Assembly: GCA_032017425.1 (NCBI GenBank)
Contig: DALZPW010000011.1
DNA from: Faucicola tetraodonis
GTDB lineage: Bacteria > Pseudomonadota > Gammaproteobacteria > Pseudomonadales > Moraxellaceae
DNA length: 64,000 bases
Strand: one strand, 5' to 3'
The translations under genes were made by a program, and so were the position numbers. Of the stretch, positions 8,526 to 16,445 are shown one piece after another (within the stretch, counting starts at the first letter, position 1; each line of letters begins with the position of its first letter). The notes beneath the pieces were generated by a model. It searched no databases. It saw only the letters and a list, made by a program, of their open reading frames with translations, and was not told where the DNA came from.

Positions 8526-9383
8526 ATGGATTGGTTAGATACACTAAAATTCGATGACAATGGGCTCATGCCTGCAGTCGCTCAAGATTTTCATACAGGG
8601 CGCATTTTGATGATGGCATGGATGAATCGCGAGTCATTACGTCTGACTGCCGAAAAAATGCAAGCGGTGTATTGGTCACGCTCTCGCGGTAAATTATGGC
8701 ACAAAGGCGAAAGCTCTGGGCATTTTCAGCAAGTCCATGAAATCCGCTTAGACTGCGATGCTGATGTGATTGTGTTGTCAGTCACCCAAGTGGGTGGGAT
8801 TGCTTGCCACACGGGTCGGCATTCCTGTTTTTATCGTCTGCTTGCCGATGACCGCGGACAGCTACAATGGCAAACTACTGATGCAGTTATCAAAGACCCT
8901 GATGCGATTTATGGTGACAACGCCAAACCGACTCATGAACACTCGCCGCTTGCAAGCAATTCGACACAAACAAGTAATCCAACCCAAACAAGCAATGCGA
9001 TACAAACGCCTACGACGACAGCGGATATTTTGACCGCGTTAGATGAAGTATTGATTGGGCGTAAAGATGCCAATCCTGATAGCTCATACGTGGCAAGCTT
9101 ATACCATAAAGGTATCAACAAAATCTTAGAAAAAGTCGGTGAAGAAGCCACCGAAGCCATTATCGCTGCCAAAGATATCAACATTGCCAACGATACCCCT
9201 TATGAAGCCGTCGCCGATGACACGGCGGTGAAAGATTTGGTGTATGAAATTGCTGATGTTTGGTTTCACACAATGGTCACATTGGCATGGTTTAATATAC
9301 CGTCTTGGGCTGTCACCAATGAATTGGCAAGACGTTTTGGCTTATCGGGTATCGACGAAAAAGCCGCACGTCAAATCTCTTAA
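8526..9383 (+). CDS. hisI: Bifunctional phosphoribosyl-AMP cyclohydrolase / phosphoribosyl-ATP pyrophosphatase
   Basis: HisIE fusion catalysing steps 2 and 3 of histidine synthesis, 285 residues from the ATG at 8526 (ATG 8508 and TTG 8499 are alternatives). The N-terminal HisI domain shows MMAWMNRESLRLT, the zinc-binding region LDCDADVIV, and CHTGRHSCFYR. The C-terminal HisE domain shows GINKILEKVGEEATEAIIAAKD and EIADVWFHTMV. They are joined near residues 140-165 by a Ser/Thr/Asn/Gln-rich linker with TQTSN repeats, longer than usual. It sits just before tatABC, an order shared with pseudomonads. Confidence 0.93.
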   Translation: MDWLDTLKFDDNGLMPAVAQDFHTGRILMMAWMNRESLRLTAEKMQAVYWSRSRGKLWHKGESSGHFQQVHEIRLDCDADVIVLSVTQVGGIACHTGRHSCFYRLLADDRGQLQWQTTDAVIKDPDAIYGDNAKPTHEHSPLASNSTQTSNPTQTSNAIQTPTTTADILTALDEVLIGRKDANPDSSYVASLYHKGINKILEKVGEEATEAIIAAKDINIANDTPYEAVADDTAVKDLVYEIADVWFHTMVTLAWFNIPSWAVTNELARRFGLSGIDEKAARQIS

Positions 9384-9419
9384 GTAATAGCCCTTAAGTG
9401 AGCGCCCTTAAGTAAACGC
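9378..9419. repeat. Three tandem 14-base repeats at the end of hisIE
   Basis: Units TCTTAAGTAATAGC, CCTTAAGTGAGCGC and CCTTAAGTAAACGC follow one another without spacers. The first includes the hisIE stop codon (TAA at 9381-9383). They resemble the repeats at 11484 and 32565. Confidence 0.75.
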
Positions 9420-9585
9420 CACTAAACAGTCGATAAGTCCTGAATATTGCTGGCTAAAAGTGCGAAAAATTCGCCGTGTTTCACACCGTTTTTTGCACAG
9501 TTATGCCAACGCAATGGTTATGTGTTACACTGCAAATTCATATTGTCCTCACCCCTATTGTCAAGGTTAATCAAAGGATATTCTC

Positions 9586-9816
9586 ATGGGTAGTTTCTCA
9601 ATCACACATTGGTTAATTTTACTGGTTGTTGTTGTGGTCATTTTTGGCACTTCAAAACTGAAAAATGCCGGTAAAGATTTGGGTGGTGCTGTTAAAGGCT
9701 TTAAAGATGCGGTCAAAGATGAAAACGAACAGCATCTGAACAAAAACCGTGTCCTTGAACACGAAAAAGCTGAGCTCAATACCACGCAGACCCAACAAGA
9801 TAAACATAACGTTTAA
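9586..9816 (+). CDS. tatA: Sec-independent translocase protein TatA
   Basis: Pore-forming subunit of the twin-arginine export system, 76 residues. Short N-terminus MGSFSITHW, one transmembrane helix (about residues 8-22), the conserved FGTSKLKNAGKDLGGAVKGFKDA hinge and amphipathic helix, then a polar tail. The start ATG follows AAAGGA. First gene of tatABC. Confidence 0.95.
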   Translation: MGSFSITHWLILLVVVVVIFGTSKLKNAGKDLGGAVKGFKDAVKDENEQHLNKNRVLEHEKAELNTTQTQQDKHNV

Positions 9817-9870
9817 ACCCTAGTCGTTACTTTTTTCTTTGGTTTTTAATCCCTAGCTGCCACGGTTGTT

Positions 9871-10617
9871 ATGTTTGATATAGGTTTCTCCGAACTACTG
9901 TTATTTGGGGCGATTGCACTGATTGTGCTGGGCCCTGAAAAACTCCCCCAAGCGGCGCGTACTGCAGGTCAGTGGTATGCCAAATTCCGCCGTACGGTTG
10001 CAACATTGCAATCAGAAATTGAAGCTGAGCTTGACCTTGCCGAAACGCGCAAGCAAATGCAGCTTGAGCTGGAAAAAATCCGCCAAGCTGAAGTTGATAT
10101 GAAGCGTGAGATGGAAGCCCTTCGCAGCAGTGTGAGCGAACTACAGCAACATGGCAAAGTGCCTTCGATGCAAGCTCACAATACCCAGTCGGCTGATACA
10201 ACCCCTAATCTTGGTCATGATACTAACGCAGTTAGCCTACCTACTGAACAAACCAGTCATGAACCTCCCAGTCATGAACCAACCAATCATTTAGCTGAAC
10301 CAACAACAGATACCACCGCGCTGTTACCAGACAAGCCACTAAACCATTCACTAGACAAGCCATCTGACGAATCTTCTCTGGTAGAAATCAAAGCAGATGA
10401 TTATTTGCTGGGTCTAGAAGCTGATATCGAAGCCGATGCAGTGGCTAAAGACTTACATGAAGCCTTATTCGCTGCCACCGAGCCAATGTATTATCGTTGG
10501 TTTTTGCTCAGTGATTATGACCGTGTCAGACGTCTTCCCAATCCACCGTTTTTACCCAATTATCAAGCCGATCCGCTACTGCACAAGTTGCCAAGTTTGG
10601 GTGGAGTTGCCCAGTGA
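9871..10617 (+). CDS. tatB: Sec-independent translocase protein TatB
   Basis: Substrate-receptor subunit of the Tat complex. Residues 1-21 form the transmembrane helix (MFDIGFSELLLFGAIALIVLG), followed by the PEKLPQAARTAGQWY signature and a long charged amphipathic helix to about residue 95. At 248 residues it is much longer than E. coli TatB (about 170). The extra part is a Pro/Thr/Ser/His-rich spacer with repeated SHEP/THE units, then a C-terminal block containing MYYRWFLLSDYDRVRRLPNPP that looks conserved rather than disordered. The stop overlaps the tatC start (GTGA). Confidence 0.93.
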   Translation: MFDIGFSELLLFGAIALIVLGPEKLPQAARTAGQWYAKFRRTVATLQSEIEAELDLAETRKQMQLELEKIRQAEVDMKREMEALRSSVSELQQHGKVPSMQAHNTQSADTTPNLGHDTNAVSLPTEQTSHEPPSHEPTNHLAEPTTDTTALLPDKPLNHSLDKPSDESSLVEIKADDYLLGLEADIEADAVAKDLHEALFAATEPMYYRWFLLSDYDRVRRLPNPPFLPNYQADPLLHKLPSLGGVAQ

Positions 10618-11435
10618 TTAAGCTTATCAAAACCAAAAAAACGCCTGAGCAATTAGCCATTGAACAAGCTAAGGATGATAAACCATCGCAAGACAACACT
10701 TTGGTAGATATGCCTATCACTGAGCATTTGATTGAACTGCGTCGTCATTTGATTCACGGTTTTGCGGCGGTTTTGGTGATTTTTTTGGCATTGGCAGGCT
10801 TTTCGCGGGAAATCTACGATATTTTTTCCGCCCCGTTAACGGCGTTGTTGCCAGTCAATTCTTCTATGATTGCAACCGATATCACCTCGTCATTTTTGGC
10901 ACCGATTAAATTGACGCTGTATCTGGCTGTTATCTTGGCGATGCCGTATATTTTGTACCAGATTTGGTCATTTATCGCCCCAGGGCTGTATAAGCATGAA
11001 AAACGTATCGCCCTACCCGTGCTGTTGTCATCGGTGATTTTGTTTTATCTGGGGATTGCGTTTGCCTATTATGTCGTGCTCAAAAGCGTGCTGGCTTTTT
11101 TTATCAAATTCTCCCCCGACAACGTGCTACCGATGACCGATATCGAAAGCTATCTAAATTTTGTACTCAAGCTATTTTTGGTGTTTGGGGCAACCTTTGA
11201 GATTCCTGTGTTGACGCTGCTACTGGTGTTGGCTGGGGTGGTGACGGTGGATAGCTTGGCGCAAAAACGCCGTTACATCATCGTGGGTTGTTTTGCTATT
11301 GCGGCATTGGTGACACCGCCAGATGGCTTGTCGATGGTGATGCTGGCTATCCCGATGTGGTTATTGTTTGAACTCGGTCTGGTCATGGCGCGAGTACTGG
11401 TTAAAGAAAAAGCGTTATTACAGAACAACAGCTAA
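10614..11435 (+). CDS. tatC: Sec-independent translocase protein TatC
   Basis: Polytopic core of the Tat translocon that binds twin-arginine signal peptides, 273 residues with six predicted membrane segments. The N-terminal cytoplasmic motif ITEHLIELRRHLIHG and the loop SFIAPGLYKHEKR are diagnostic. It starts at GTG 10614, overlapping the tatB stop by four bases, indicating translational coupling. The N-terminus has about 35 extra residues before the conserved motif. Confidence 0.96.
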   Translation: MIKLIKTKKTPEQLAIEQAKDDKPSQDNTLVDMPITEHLIELRRHLIHGFAAVLVIFLALAGFSREIYDIFSAPLTALLPVNSSMIATDITSSFLAPIKLTLYLAVILAMPYILYQIWSFIAPGLYKHEKRIALPVLLSSVILFYLGIAFAYYVVLKSVLAFFIKFSPDNVLPMTDIESYLNFVLKLFLVFGATFEIPVLTLLLVLAGVVTVDSLAQKRRYIIVGCFAIAALVTPPDGLSMVMLAIPMWLLFELGLVMARVLVKEKALLQNNS

Positions 11436-11483
11436 TCTGGCTGGATAAAGCTAAAACCCAGTCAACCTCTCATTCATCCCCGC

Positions 11484-11541
11484 TTAGTAAATAAAGGCTA
11501 GTAAATAAAGGTTTAGTAAATACAGGTTTAGTAAATAAAGG
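11484..11541. repeat. Four tandem 14-15-base repeats downstream of tatC
   Basis: Four consecutive units with core TAGTAAATAAAGG (one copy TAGTAAATACAGG) between tatC and the helicase gene. No hairpin potential, and the function is unknown. Confidence 0.85.
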
Positions 11542-11603
11542 AAACTGAGCAAAACTTGCCAAATTTTGCTAAAATAGCTCACTTTTCTGTTAGCAATGGC
11601 CTT

Positions 11604-13118
11604 ATGTCAAACCCCAGCGTTATCCCTACCCAATCCCCTGTCCACAGCCCGACCCAACGCCCAACAGGGGAGCAGCAGCAGGCTGTCGATATGGCACTCA
11701 CACGCCAGTCGTTTAAGGTGGTAGCGTATGCCGGCGCTGGCAAAACCACCACGCTTAATCTGATTGGCAATCAGCTACGTGGTCGCGGGATTTATTTGGC
11801 ATTTAACAAAGCGATTGCTTCAGAAGCCCAGCGTAAATTTCCCCACCATGTCGACTGTCGCACTTTTCACTCATTGGCATTTCGTCATACTGCCCGCGAT
11901 ATCACCGCAAAGCTACAACTACCGCGTTTTTCTCCCAGTCGCCTCGCCTCAGATTTGGGGTTGACCCCTGTGCAAGTCAAACGCCAAATTGAAGGCAAAA
12001 GCCAGTTTGTAACCTTAACGCCAGAGCGACAAGCGCGCTTTGTGTCCGATGCGGTGAGCACGTTTTGTAGTACCCATGCCAGTTACCCCGCGCCGCGCCA
12101 TTTGCAGTTTCCTGACTGGTTGGTTGCCAGTGAAGCTGAGCAGCTGCGCGATACCTTATACCCGTATGTAGAGCGCCGCTGGCAACAGTCAATTGACCCG
12201 CGCCACCCTGCGGGGATTGGGCATGATATTTATCTCAAACTCTGGGCGCTATCTAAACCGGTGATTCCTGCGGATTTTATCTTATTTGATGAAGCGCAAG
12301 ATGCCGACCCCTTGATGATGGGGATTTTGTCCAATCAGCCCAACCAAGTTATCTATGTGGGTGACGCGCATCAGCAAATTTATGAATGGCGCGGCGCTGT
12401 CAATGCCATGAAGCGCCTGCCGCTACCCCAAACCTTGCTTACCCAATCGTTTCGGTTTGGCGAACAAATTGCCGATGTGGCGAATGGGTTTTTAAAAGCG
12501 CTACAAGAAGAGGTGCCCCTGCGCGGTAATCCTGCGATGGCGTCCACCTTAGGCAAAAGTATGGTGCATGGTCAAAAAGATGCCATTCTCTGCCGTACCA
12601 ATGCCAGTGCGATGGTCAATCTGTTATCTGGGCTTAAAATGGGACATAAAGTTGCGCTACAAGCCGATACAGAGCGTTTGCTCAAATTTAGTCAATCTGC
12701 CGAACGCCTAAAAAAAGGACAAGCGGCATATGGCGTGCCTGAGCTTGCCTACTTTAACAATTGGCGCGACGTGCAGGATTATAGCGAGACGAACGAAGGC
12801 AGCGATTTAAAAACTCTGGTCAAATTGGTCGATGAACATGGCACCGAAACGCTAAACCAAGCAATTAACAGCTTGACCACACTGGATAAAGCCGACTATA
12901 TCATCTCTACCGCACATAAAGCCAAAGGGTTGGAATGGTCACGGGTGCAAATTGACAATGATTTTTATTATGATGTGACTTCTCAGGCGGTAAAAATCTC
13001 CCCCGAAGAGTTGCGACTGCTGTATGTTGCCTGTACGCGCGCCAAGGTAAATTTGGATATTTTTAATATTCAAGATTTGATTCACGGACTCAAAGATAAA
13101 AAGGTGATTTATGGCTAG
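11604..13118 (+). CDS. UvrD-like superfamily 1 DNA helicase
   Basis: 504-residue single-polypeptide SF1A helicase. Visible motifs in order: Q-motif region PTGEQQQAVDMA, Walker A AGAGKTTT, motif Ia FNKAIASEAQ, TFHSLAF, Walker B FDEAQDADP, motif III GDAHQQIYEWRGA, motif IV QSFRFG, motif V ISTAHKAKGLEW and motif VI LLYVACTRAK. It is much shorter than UvrD or Rep (about 700) and resembles the compact helicases related to eukaryotic FBH1. The role is probably unwinding or displacement during repair or recombination. The ATG at 11604 is chosen over an in-frame TTG at 11556. The stop overlaps the dusC start by eight bases. Confidence 0.85.
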   Translation: MSNPSVIPTQSPVHSPTQRPTGEQQQAVDMALTRQSFKVVAYAGAGKTTTLNLIGNQLRGRGIYLAFNKAIASEAQRKFPHHVDCRTFHSLAFRHTARDITAKLQLPRFSPSRLASDLGLTPVQVKRQIEGKSQFVTLTPERQARFVSDAVSTFCSTHASYPAPRHLQFPDWLVASEAEQLRDTLYPYVERRWQQSIDPRHPAGIGHDIYLKLWALSKPVIPADFILFDEAQDADPLMMGILSNQPNQVIYVGDAHQQIYEWRGAVNAMKRLPLPQTLLTQSFRFGEQIADVANGFLKALQEEVPLRGNPAMASTLGKSMVHGQKDAILCRTNASAMVNLLSGLKMGHKVALQADTERLLKFSQSAERLKKGQAAYGVPELAYFNNWRDVQDYSETNEGSDLKTLVKLVDEHGTETLNQAINSLTTLDKADYIISTAHKAKGLEWSRVQIDNDFYYDVTSQAVKISPEELRLLYVACTRAKVNLDIFNIQDLIHGLKDKKVIYG

Positions 13119-14124
13119 TCACTTATCGCAGTTTAGCCCCGATTTTACCCAGCCGCAAATTGTCCTTGCGCCGATGGAAGGACTGACCGACCCATTGATG
13201 CGGGATATTTTAACCAGTATCGGACATTACGACTGGACGGTGAGTGAGTTTATTCGCGTCACCCAGCACGTCCTACCCGCGCATGTGTTTTATAAATTCG
13301 TACCCGAACTTTTGCATGAGGATGGTTTAAAAGGCAAAACCATTCACGGCACGCCAGTACATGTACAGTTACTGGGCAGTGAGCCCGACCTGATGGCAGG
13401 TAATGCCGTCAGGGCGGTCGAGCTTGGTGCGTTAGCCATTGATATTAACTTTGGTTGCCCTGCTAAAACTGTCAATAGTCACCGCGGTGGCTCGGTGTTG
13501 CTCACCGAACCTGAAACCTTGTATCAAATCATCCATGCAGTACGCCAAGCCGTGCCATCGGATACGCCTGTATCAGCAAAAATCCGACTCGGCTATGAAG
13601 ATACCTCTCTAACCCAAGAAATCGGCGATGCGGTGCAATCAGCCAATGCCAGTTGGCTGACTATCCACGCCCGTACCAAAACCCAAGGCTATAAACCCCC
13701 TGCCTATTGGGAGTTAATCGCACCCCTGACGCAGCGGCTGGGCTTACCGATTATTGCTAATGGCGAAATTTGGCAGACTGAACAAGCCATGCGTTGCCGC
13801 AAACAAGCAAACACCCCACATATCATGCTCGGACGTGGTGCAGTTACTCGTCCTGACTTAGTCAATCAAATCAAAGCGATGGATAAAAATGACACGGTAA
13901 AAAACATGGCTTGGCAAGCGCTACTTAAGCTACAAATTGCGTTTTTGCAAGGACATGCCCGTAGCGACAATATGCTGGTGGGACGTTACAAACAGTGGCT
14001 GGGAATGTTGACCCAAGGCTATGAAGAAGCCAGCGAGCTTTGGCAAAACGTAAAAAGACAAAAACAGCTTGAGACCATTGTTGCGATGTTGCAAGCACAA
14101 TCCCAAGCTGGCGATTGCTCATAG
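13111..14124 (+). CDS. dusC: tRNA-dihydrouridine(16) synthase
   Basis: FMN-dependent reductase that makes dihydrouridine in tRNA, 337 residues. Dus signature APMEGLTDPLMR, catalytic Cys116 in INFGCPAKTVNSHRGG, SAKIRLGYED, TIHARTKTQGY and IANGEIW. The SEFIRV, VQLLGS and long C-terminal helical domain fit the DusC branch (U16) better than DusA or DusB. It overlaps the helicase gene and ends four bases from the convergent MAPEG gene. Confidence 0.9.
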   Translation: MASHLSQFSPDFTQPQIVLAPMEGLTDPLMRDILTSIGHYDWTVSEFIRVTQHVLPAHVFYKFVPELLHEDGLKGKTIHGTPVHVQLLGSEPDLMAGNAVRAVELGALAIDINFGCPAKTVNSHRGGSVLLTEPETLYQIIHAVRQAVPSDTPVSAKIRLGYEDTSLTQEIGDAVQSANASWLTIHARTKTQGYKPPAYWELIAPLTQRLGLPIIANGEIWQTEQAMRCRKQANTPHIMLGRGAVTRPDLVNQIKAMDKNDTVKNMAWQALLKLQIAFLQGHARSDNMLVGRYKQWLGMLTQGYEEASELWQNVKRQKQLETIVAMLQAQSQAGDCS

Positions 14125-14128
14125 CAAA

Positions 14129-14551
14129 TTAGCTCAACCGTATCGCTAAATAAAATAACATCAGCGGACAGGCTAGGCTAAGCGACCAAATAATTGAGCG
14201 AAAAGTTGCCCAATTGGCAATATACGCCAACCCATAAATAATCCGTAATATCACATACAACCACGCCAACTGTGTCACCACTGACAGCGGTACAAAAAAT
14301 AGCAACGCCACAATCACCGCTGCCAAGAATACCGGCAAGGTTTCATAGCTATTTTGCTGCGCGGCATTGGCACGCGCTGCTGCGCCCGTTTGTTTACCCA
14401 AAAACTCGCGCGGATTGGCATTGTCTTTGCTTTTAAATCCGCCAAAGACCTTTGCCAATATCGCAAACACCAAGGGCAATAAACTGGCAACCATCATTGC
14501 CAGCACCACGCTGCTATTGGTGGCAGGGACAGCACTTAGATAGGGAAACAT
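14129..14551 (-). CDS. MAPEG family membrane protein
   Basis: 140-residue integral membrane protein with four hydrophobic segments and the MAPEG pattern: ANPREFLGKQTGAAARANAAQQNSYE between helices 1 and 2, where E/N/R residues bind glutathione in relatives. Members include microsomal GST-like enzymes, but the substrate of this bacterial type is unknown. It follows the OsmC gene by 11 bases on the same strand, suggesting a small detoxification operon. Confidence 0.85.
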   Translation of the reverse strand: MFPYLSAVPATNSSVVLAMMVASLLPLVFAILAKVFGGFKSKDNANPREFLGKQTGAAARANAAQQNSYETLPVFLAAVIVALLFFVPLSVVTQLAWLYVILRIIYGLAYIANWATFRSIIWSLSLACPLMLFYLAIRLS

Positions 14552-14562
14552 GCCGTTATTCC

Positions 14563-15009
14563 CTACCCTTTAACCGTTTTATCAGTCATTTCATTAGAGG
14601 TATCATCAATGATTTCATAGTCATGGGTGATTTTGACACCGCCATTTTCTAGCATACGACTGGCTGAGCAGTATTTTTCTGCCGATAACTCGATGGCTTT
14701 TTTAACCTGCGCTTCTTTGATAGCATTACCTTTGACTACAAAATGTAAATGAATATCAGTAAATACTGCAGGAATCGTGTCGGCACGCTTAGCCGATAAC
14801 TGACACTCAACATCGCTCACCGCTTGACGGGCTTTTTGCAGGATACTGACCACATCATAACTGGCACAGCCGCCAAGACCCATCAAAACCATTTCCATGG
14901 GTTTGGCACCCAATTTTTCGGTTGAATCCATGATGATTTTATTGCCGTTTTCGGTCACAGCTTCAAAATTAATGTCTTCGTTTTTTAACCAATTTACCGT
15001 TGCTTTCAT
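14563..15009 (-). CDS. OsmC family protein (YhfA-like)
   Basis: 148 residues of the OsmC/Ohr peroxiredoxin-like fold. Two family cysteines are seen, in GLGGCASYDVV and in EKYCSASRML, and the region LGAKPMEMVL precedes the first. The YhfA subgroup lacks the Ohr pattern CPYSNA. Likely a cytosolic thiol-dependent protein of unknown substrate. Starts MKATVNW. Co-oriented with the MAPEG gene downstream. Confidence 0.88.
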   Translation of the reverse strand: MKATVNWLKNEDINFEAVTENGNKIIMDSTEKLGAKPMEMVLMGLGGCASYDVVSILQKARQAVSDVECQLSAKRADTIPAVFTDIHLHFVVKGNAIKEAQVKKAIELSAEKYCSASRMLENGGVKITHDYEIIDDTSNEMTDKTVKG

Positions 15010-15353
15010 ACTGCCCCCAGATGCTTATAATTTTTAAAAAAATATTTTGTATAAAATCAAGCGATATTATGCGCTTTTTATGTCCGTGAAACAATTTATA
15101 GCAAATAAACATTACACTTTTGACATAAAAACTGGTTTAATAGTGGGTAATAAAGGCAGTGATTACATTGTCCATGTTTTTTAGCAAAAATAATAAAATA
15201 AGCGTCTGTTGGTAGAGATGGGTTTATTCCCGATGATTTGATTGACCAAAACTTTAATAATGGTCTGCAAGGATGTGTGTAAACCTTGTGACCCAAAAAA
15301 CTTGATAATGTGATTGCCTGCCAATTTTAACCATTAAATTGAAGGTAATCGTC
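15010..15353. other. Intergenic region between osmC-like gene and rppH
   Basis: About 340 bases between divergent genes. AT-rich segments near 15030-15060 could hold the minus-strand promoter. A TTGACA-like hexamer lies at 15120-15125 without a matching -10. No gene, repeat or structured RNA was seen. Confidence 0.4.
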
Positions 15354-15872
15354 ATGATTGATGCAGACGGCTTTCGAGCCAACGTAGGTATCATCTTGGC
15401 AAATACACACGGACAAGTACTGTGGGCAAAACGCGTGGGTCACGATGCTTGGCAGTTTCCACAAGGCGGCATTGATTTTGGTGAAACGCCGCTTGATGCA
15501 ATGTATCGAGAATTGTGGGAAGAAGTCGGACTGTATCCTCAGCATGTCAAAGTGTTGTCACAAACCCAAAATTGGCTTCGTTATCGGTTGCCAAAACGTT
15601 TTGTACGACAAGGACAATATCCTTTGTGTATTGGACAAAAACAAAAATGGTTTTTGCTCCAGCTAGATGAGAACAATGTAGAACATATCCGTTTTGATAC
15701 GGCAAAACCTGAATTTGACCGATGGGAATGGGTCAGTTACTGGTATCCACTTAACCAAGTGGTGGCATTTAAACGTAATGTATATCGCCGCGCCTTGTTT
15801 GAGTTATCACCGCAGTTGCCACTCAAAAAAGAATTGTTACTACCCAAAAACGTAAAAATTCATTCCTATTAA
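15354..15872 (+). CDS. rppH: RNA pyrophosphohydrolase
   Basis: Nudix enzyme that removes pyrophosphate from 5' triphosphorylated mRNA and triggers decay, 172 residues. MIDADGFRANVGI at the start, a complete Nudix box (GGIDFGETPLDA continuing to RELWEEVG), the RppH-specific NWLRYRLPKRFVR, and CIGQKQKWFLLQL. The start at 15354 is set by GAAGGTAA; the in-frame TTG at 15339 is rejected. A strong terminator follows. Confidence 0.96.
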   Translation: MIDADGFRANVGIILANTHGQVLWAKRVGHDAWQFPQGGIDFGETPLDAMYRELWEEVGLYPQHVKVLSQTQNWLRYRLPKRFVRQGQYPLCIGQKQKWFLLQLDENNVEHIRFDTAKPEFDRWEWVSYWYPLNQVVAFKRNVYRRALFELSPQLPLKKELLLPKNVKIHSY

Positions 15873-15890
15873 ACCTAAACAAATAAATCC

Positions 15891-15919
15891 AAAAAAAGCT
15901 CACTTCGGTGAGCTTTTTT
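15891..15919 (+). terminator. Intrinsic terminator after rppH
   Basis: Perfect stem AGCTCAC / GTGAGCT with a TTCG tetraloop at 15904-15907, preceded by seven A and followed by a T-run. Confidence 0.92.
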
Positions 15920-15965
15920 ACGGCGTATTGTTAGGGATTAGCCAGTATTGCCCCATTCCAGCCAA

Positions 15966-15997
15966 TAAAAAACCCTTCGCAATCGCAAAGGGTTTTT
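15966..15997 (-). terminator. Intrinsic terminator after rpmE2
   Basis: AAAAACCCTT (15967-15976) pairs with AAGGGTTTTT (15988-15997), with an eleven-base loop. On the minus strand it follows the rpmE2 stop and ends in a T-run. Confidence 0.85.
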
Positions 15998-16015
15998 GAT
16001 AATAAGCGATTAAAC

Positions 16016-16276
16016 TTATTTTTTGTTACGACCTGCAAATGCGCCGAAACGTTTGTTGAAGCTTGCCACACGACCTTCGTTTTGGGTTTTACGTTGTTCG
16101 CCGGTATAGAATGGGTGTGAGGCACTTGAAATATCGAGTGCGACGTATGGGTATTCTTTACCTTCGTATTCGCGAGTTACTTTTGATTTGATAGTAGAGC
16201 GAGTTAAAAAGTAAACGTCAGCGTTGGTGTCGTGGAATAGAACTTCTTGATAAGCTGGATGGATATCTGCGCGCAT
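16016..16276 (-). CDS. rpmE2: 50S ribosomal protein L31 type B
   Basis: 86 residues starting MRADIHPAYQEVLFHDT, with SHPFYTGEQ and a basic C-terminus. It has no cysteine, so it is the zinc-free C-minus paralogue of L31 (RpmE2/YkgM type), which in other bacteria replaces the zinc form under zinc limitation. An alternative ATG at 16294 gives six more residues and has a better Shine-Dalgarno (AGGATA). The 16276 start matches the family. No Zur-like site was recognised upstream. Confidence 0.93.
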   Translation of the reverse strand: MRADIHPAYQEVLFHDTNADVYFLTRSTIKSKVTREYEGKEYPYVALDISSASHPFYTGEQRKTQNEGRVASFNKRFGAFAGRNKK

Positions 16277-16445
16277 GGTTAGGTCTCTAGTCATTATCCT
16301 GCCCTTTGGTCTGCAGTTAGTATGCTTGGCGTGAATGTTTATTTTGTTAAAAATTCACCCAAACACCCAACCGATTAAAGCCAACACAGGATGGATTGAT
16401 AAAATTGGAAGCCGAATTTTAAAGGTTTTCTATTGTTTTTGCAAG

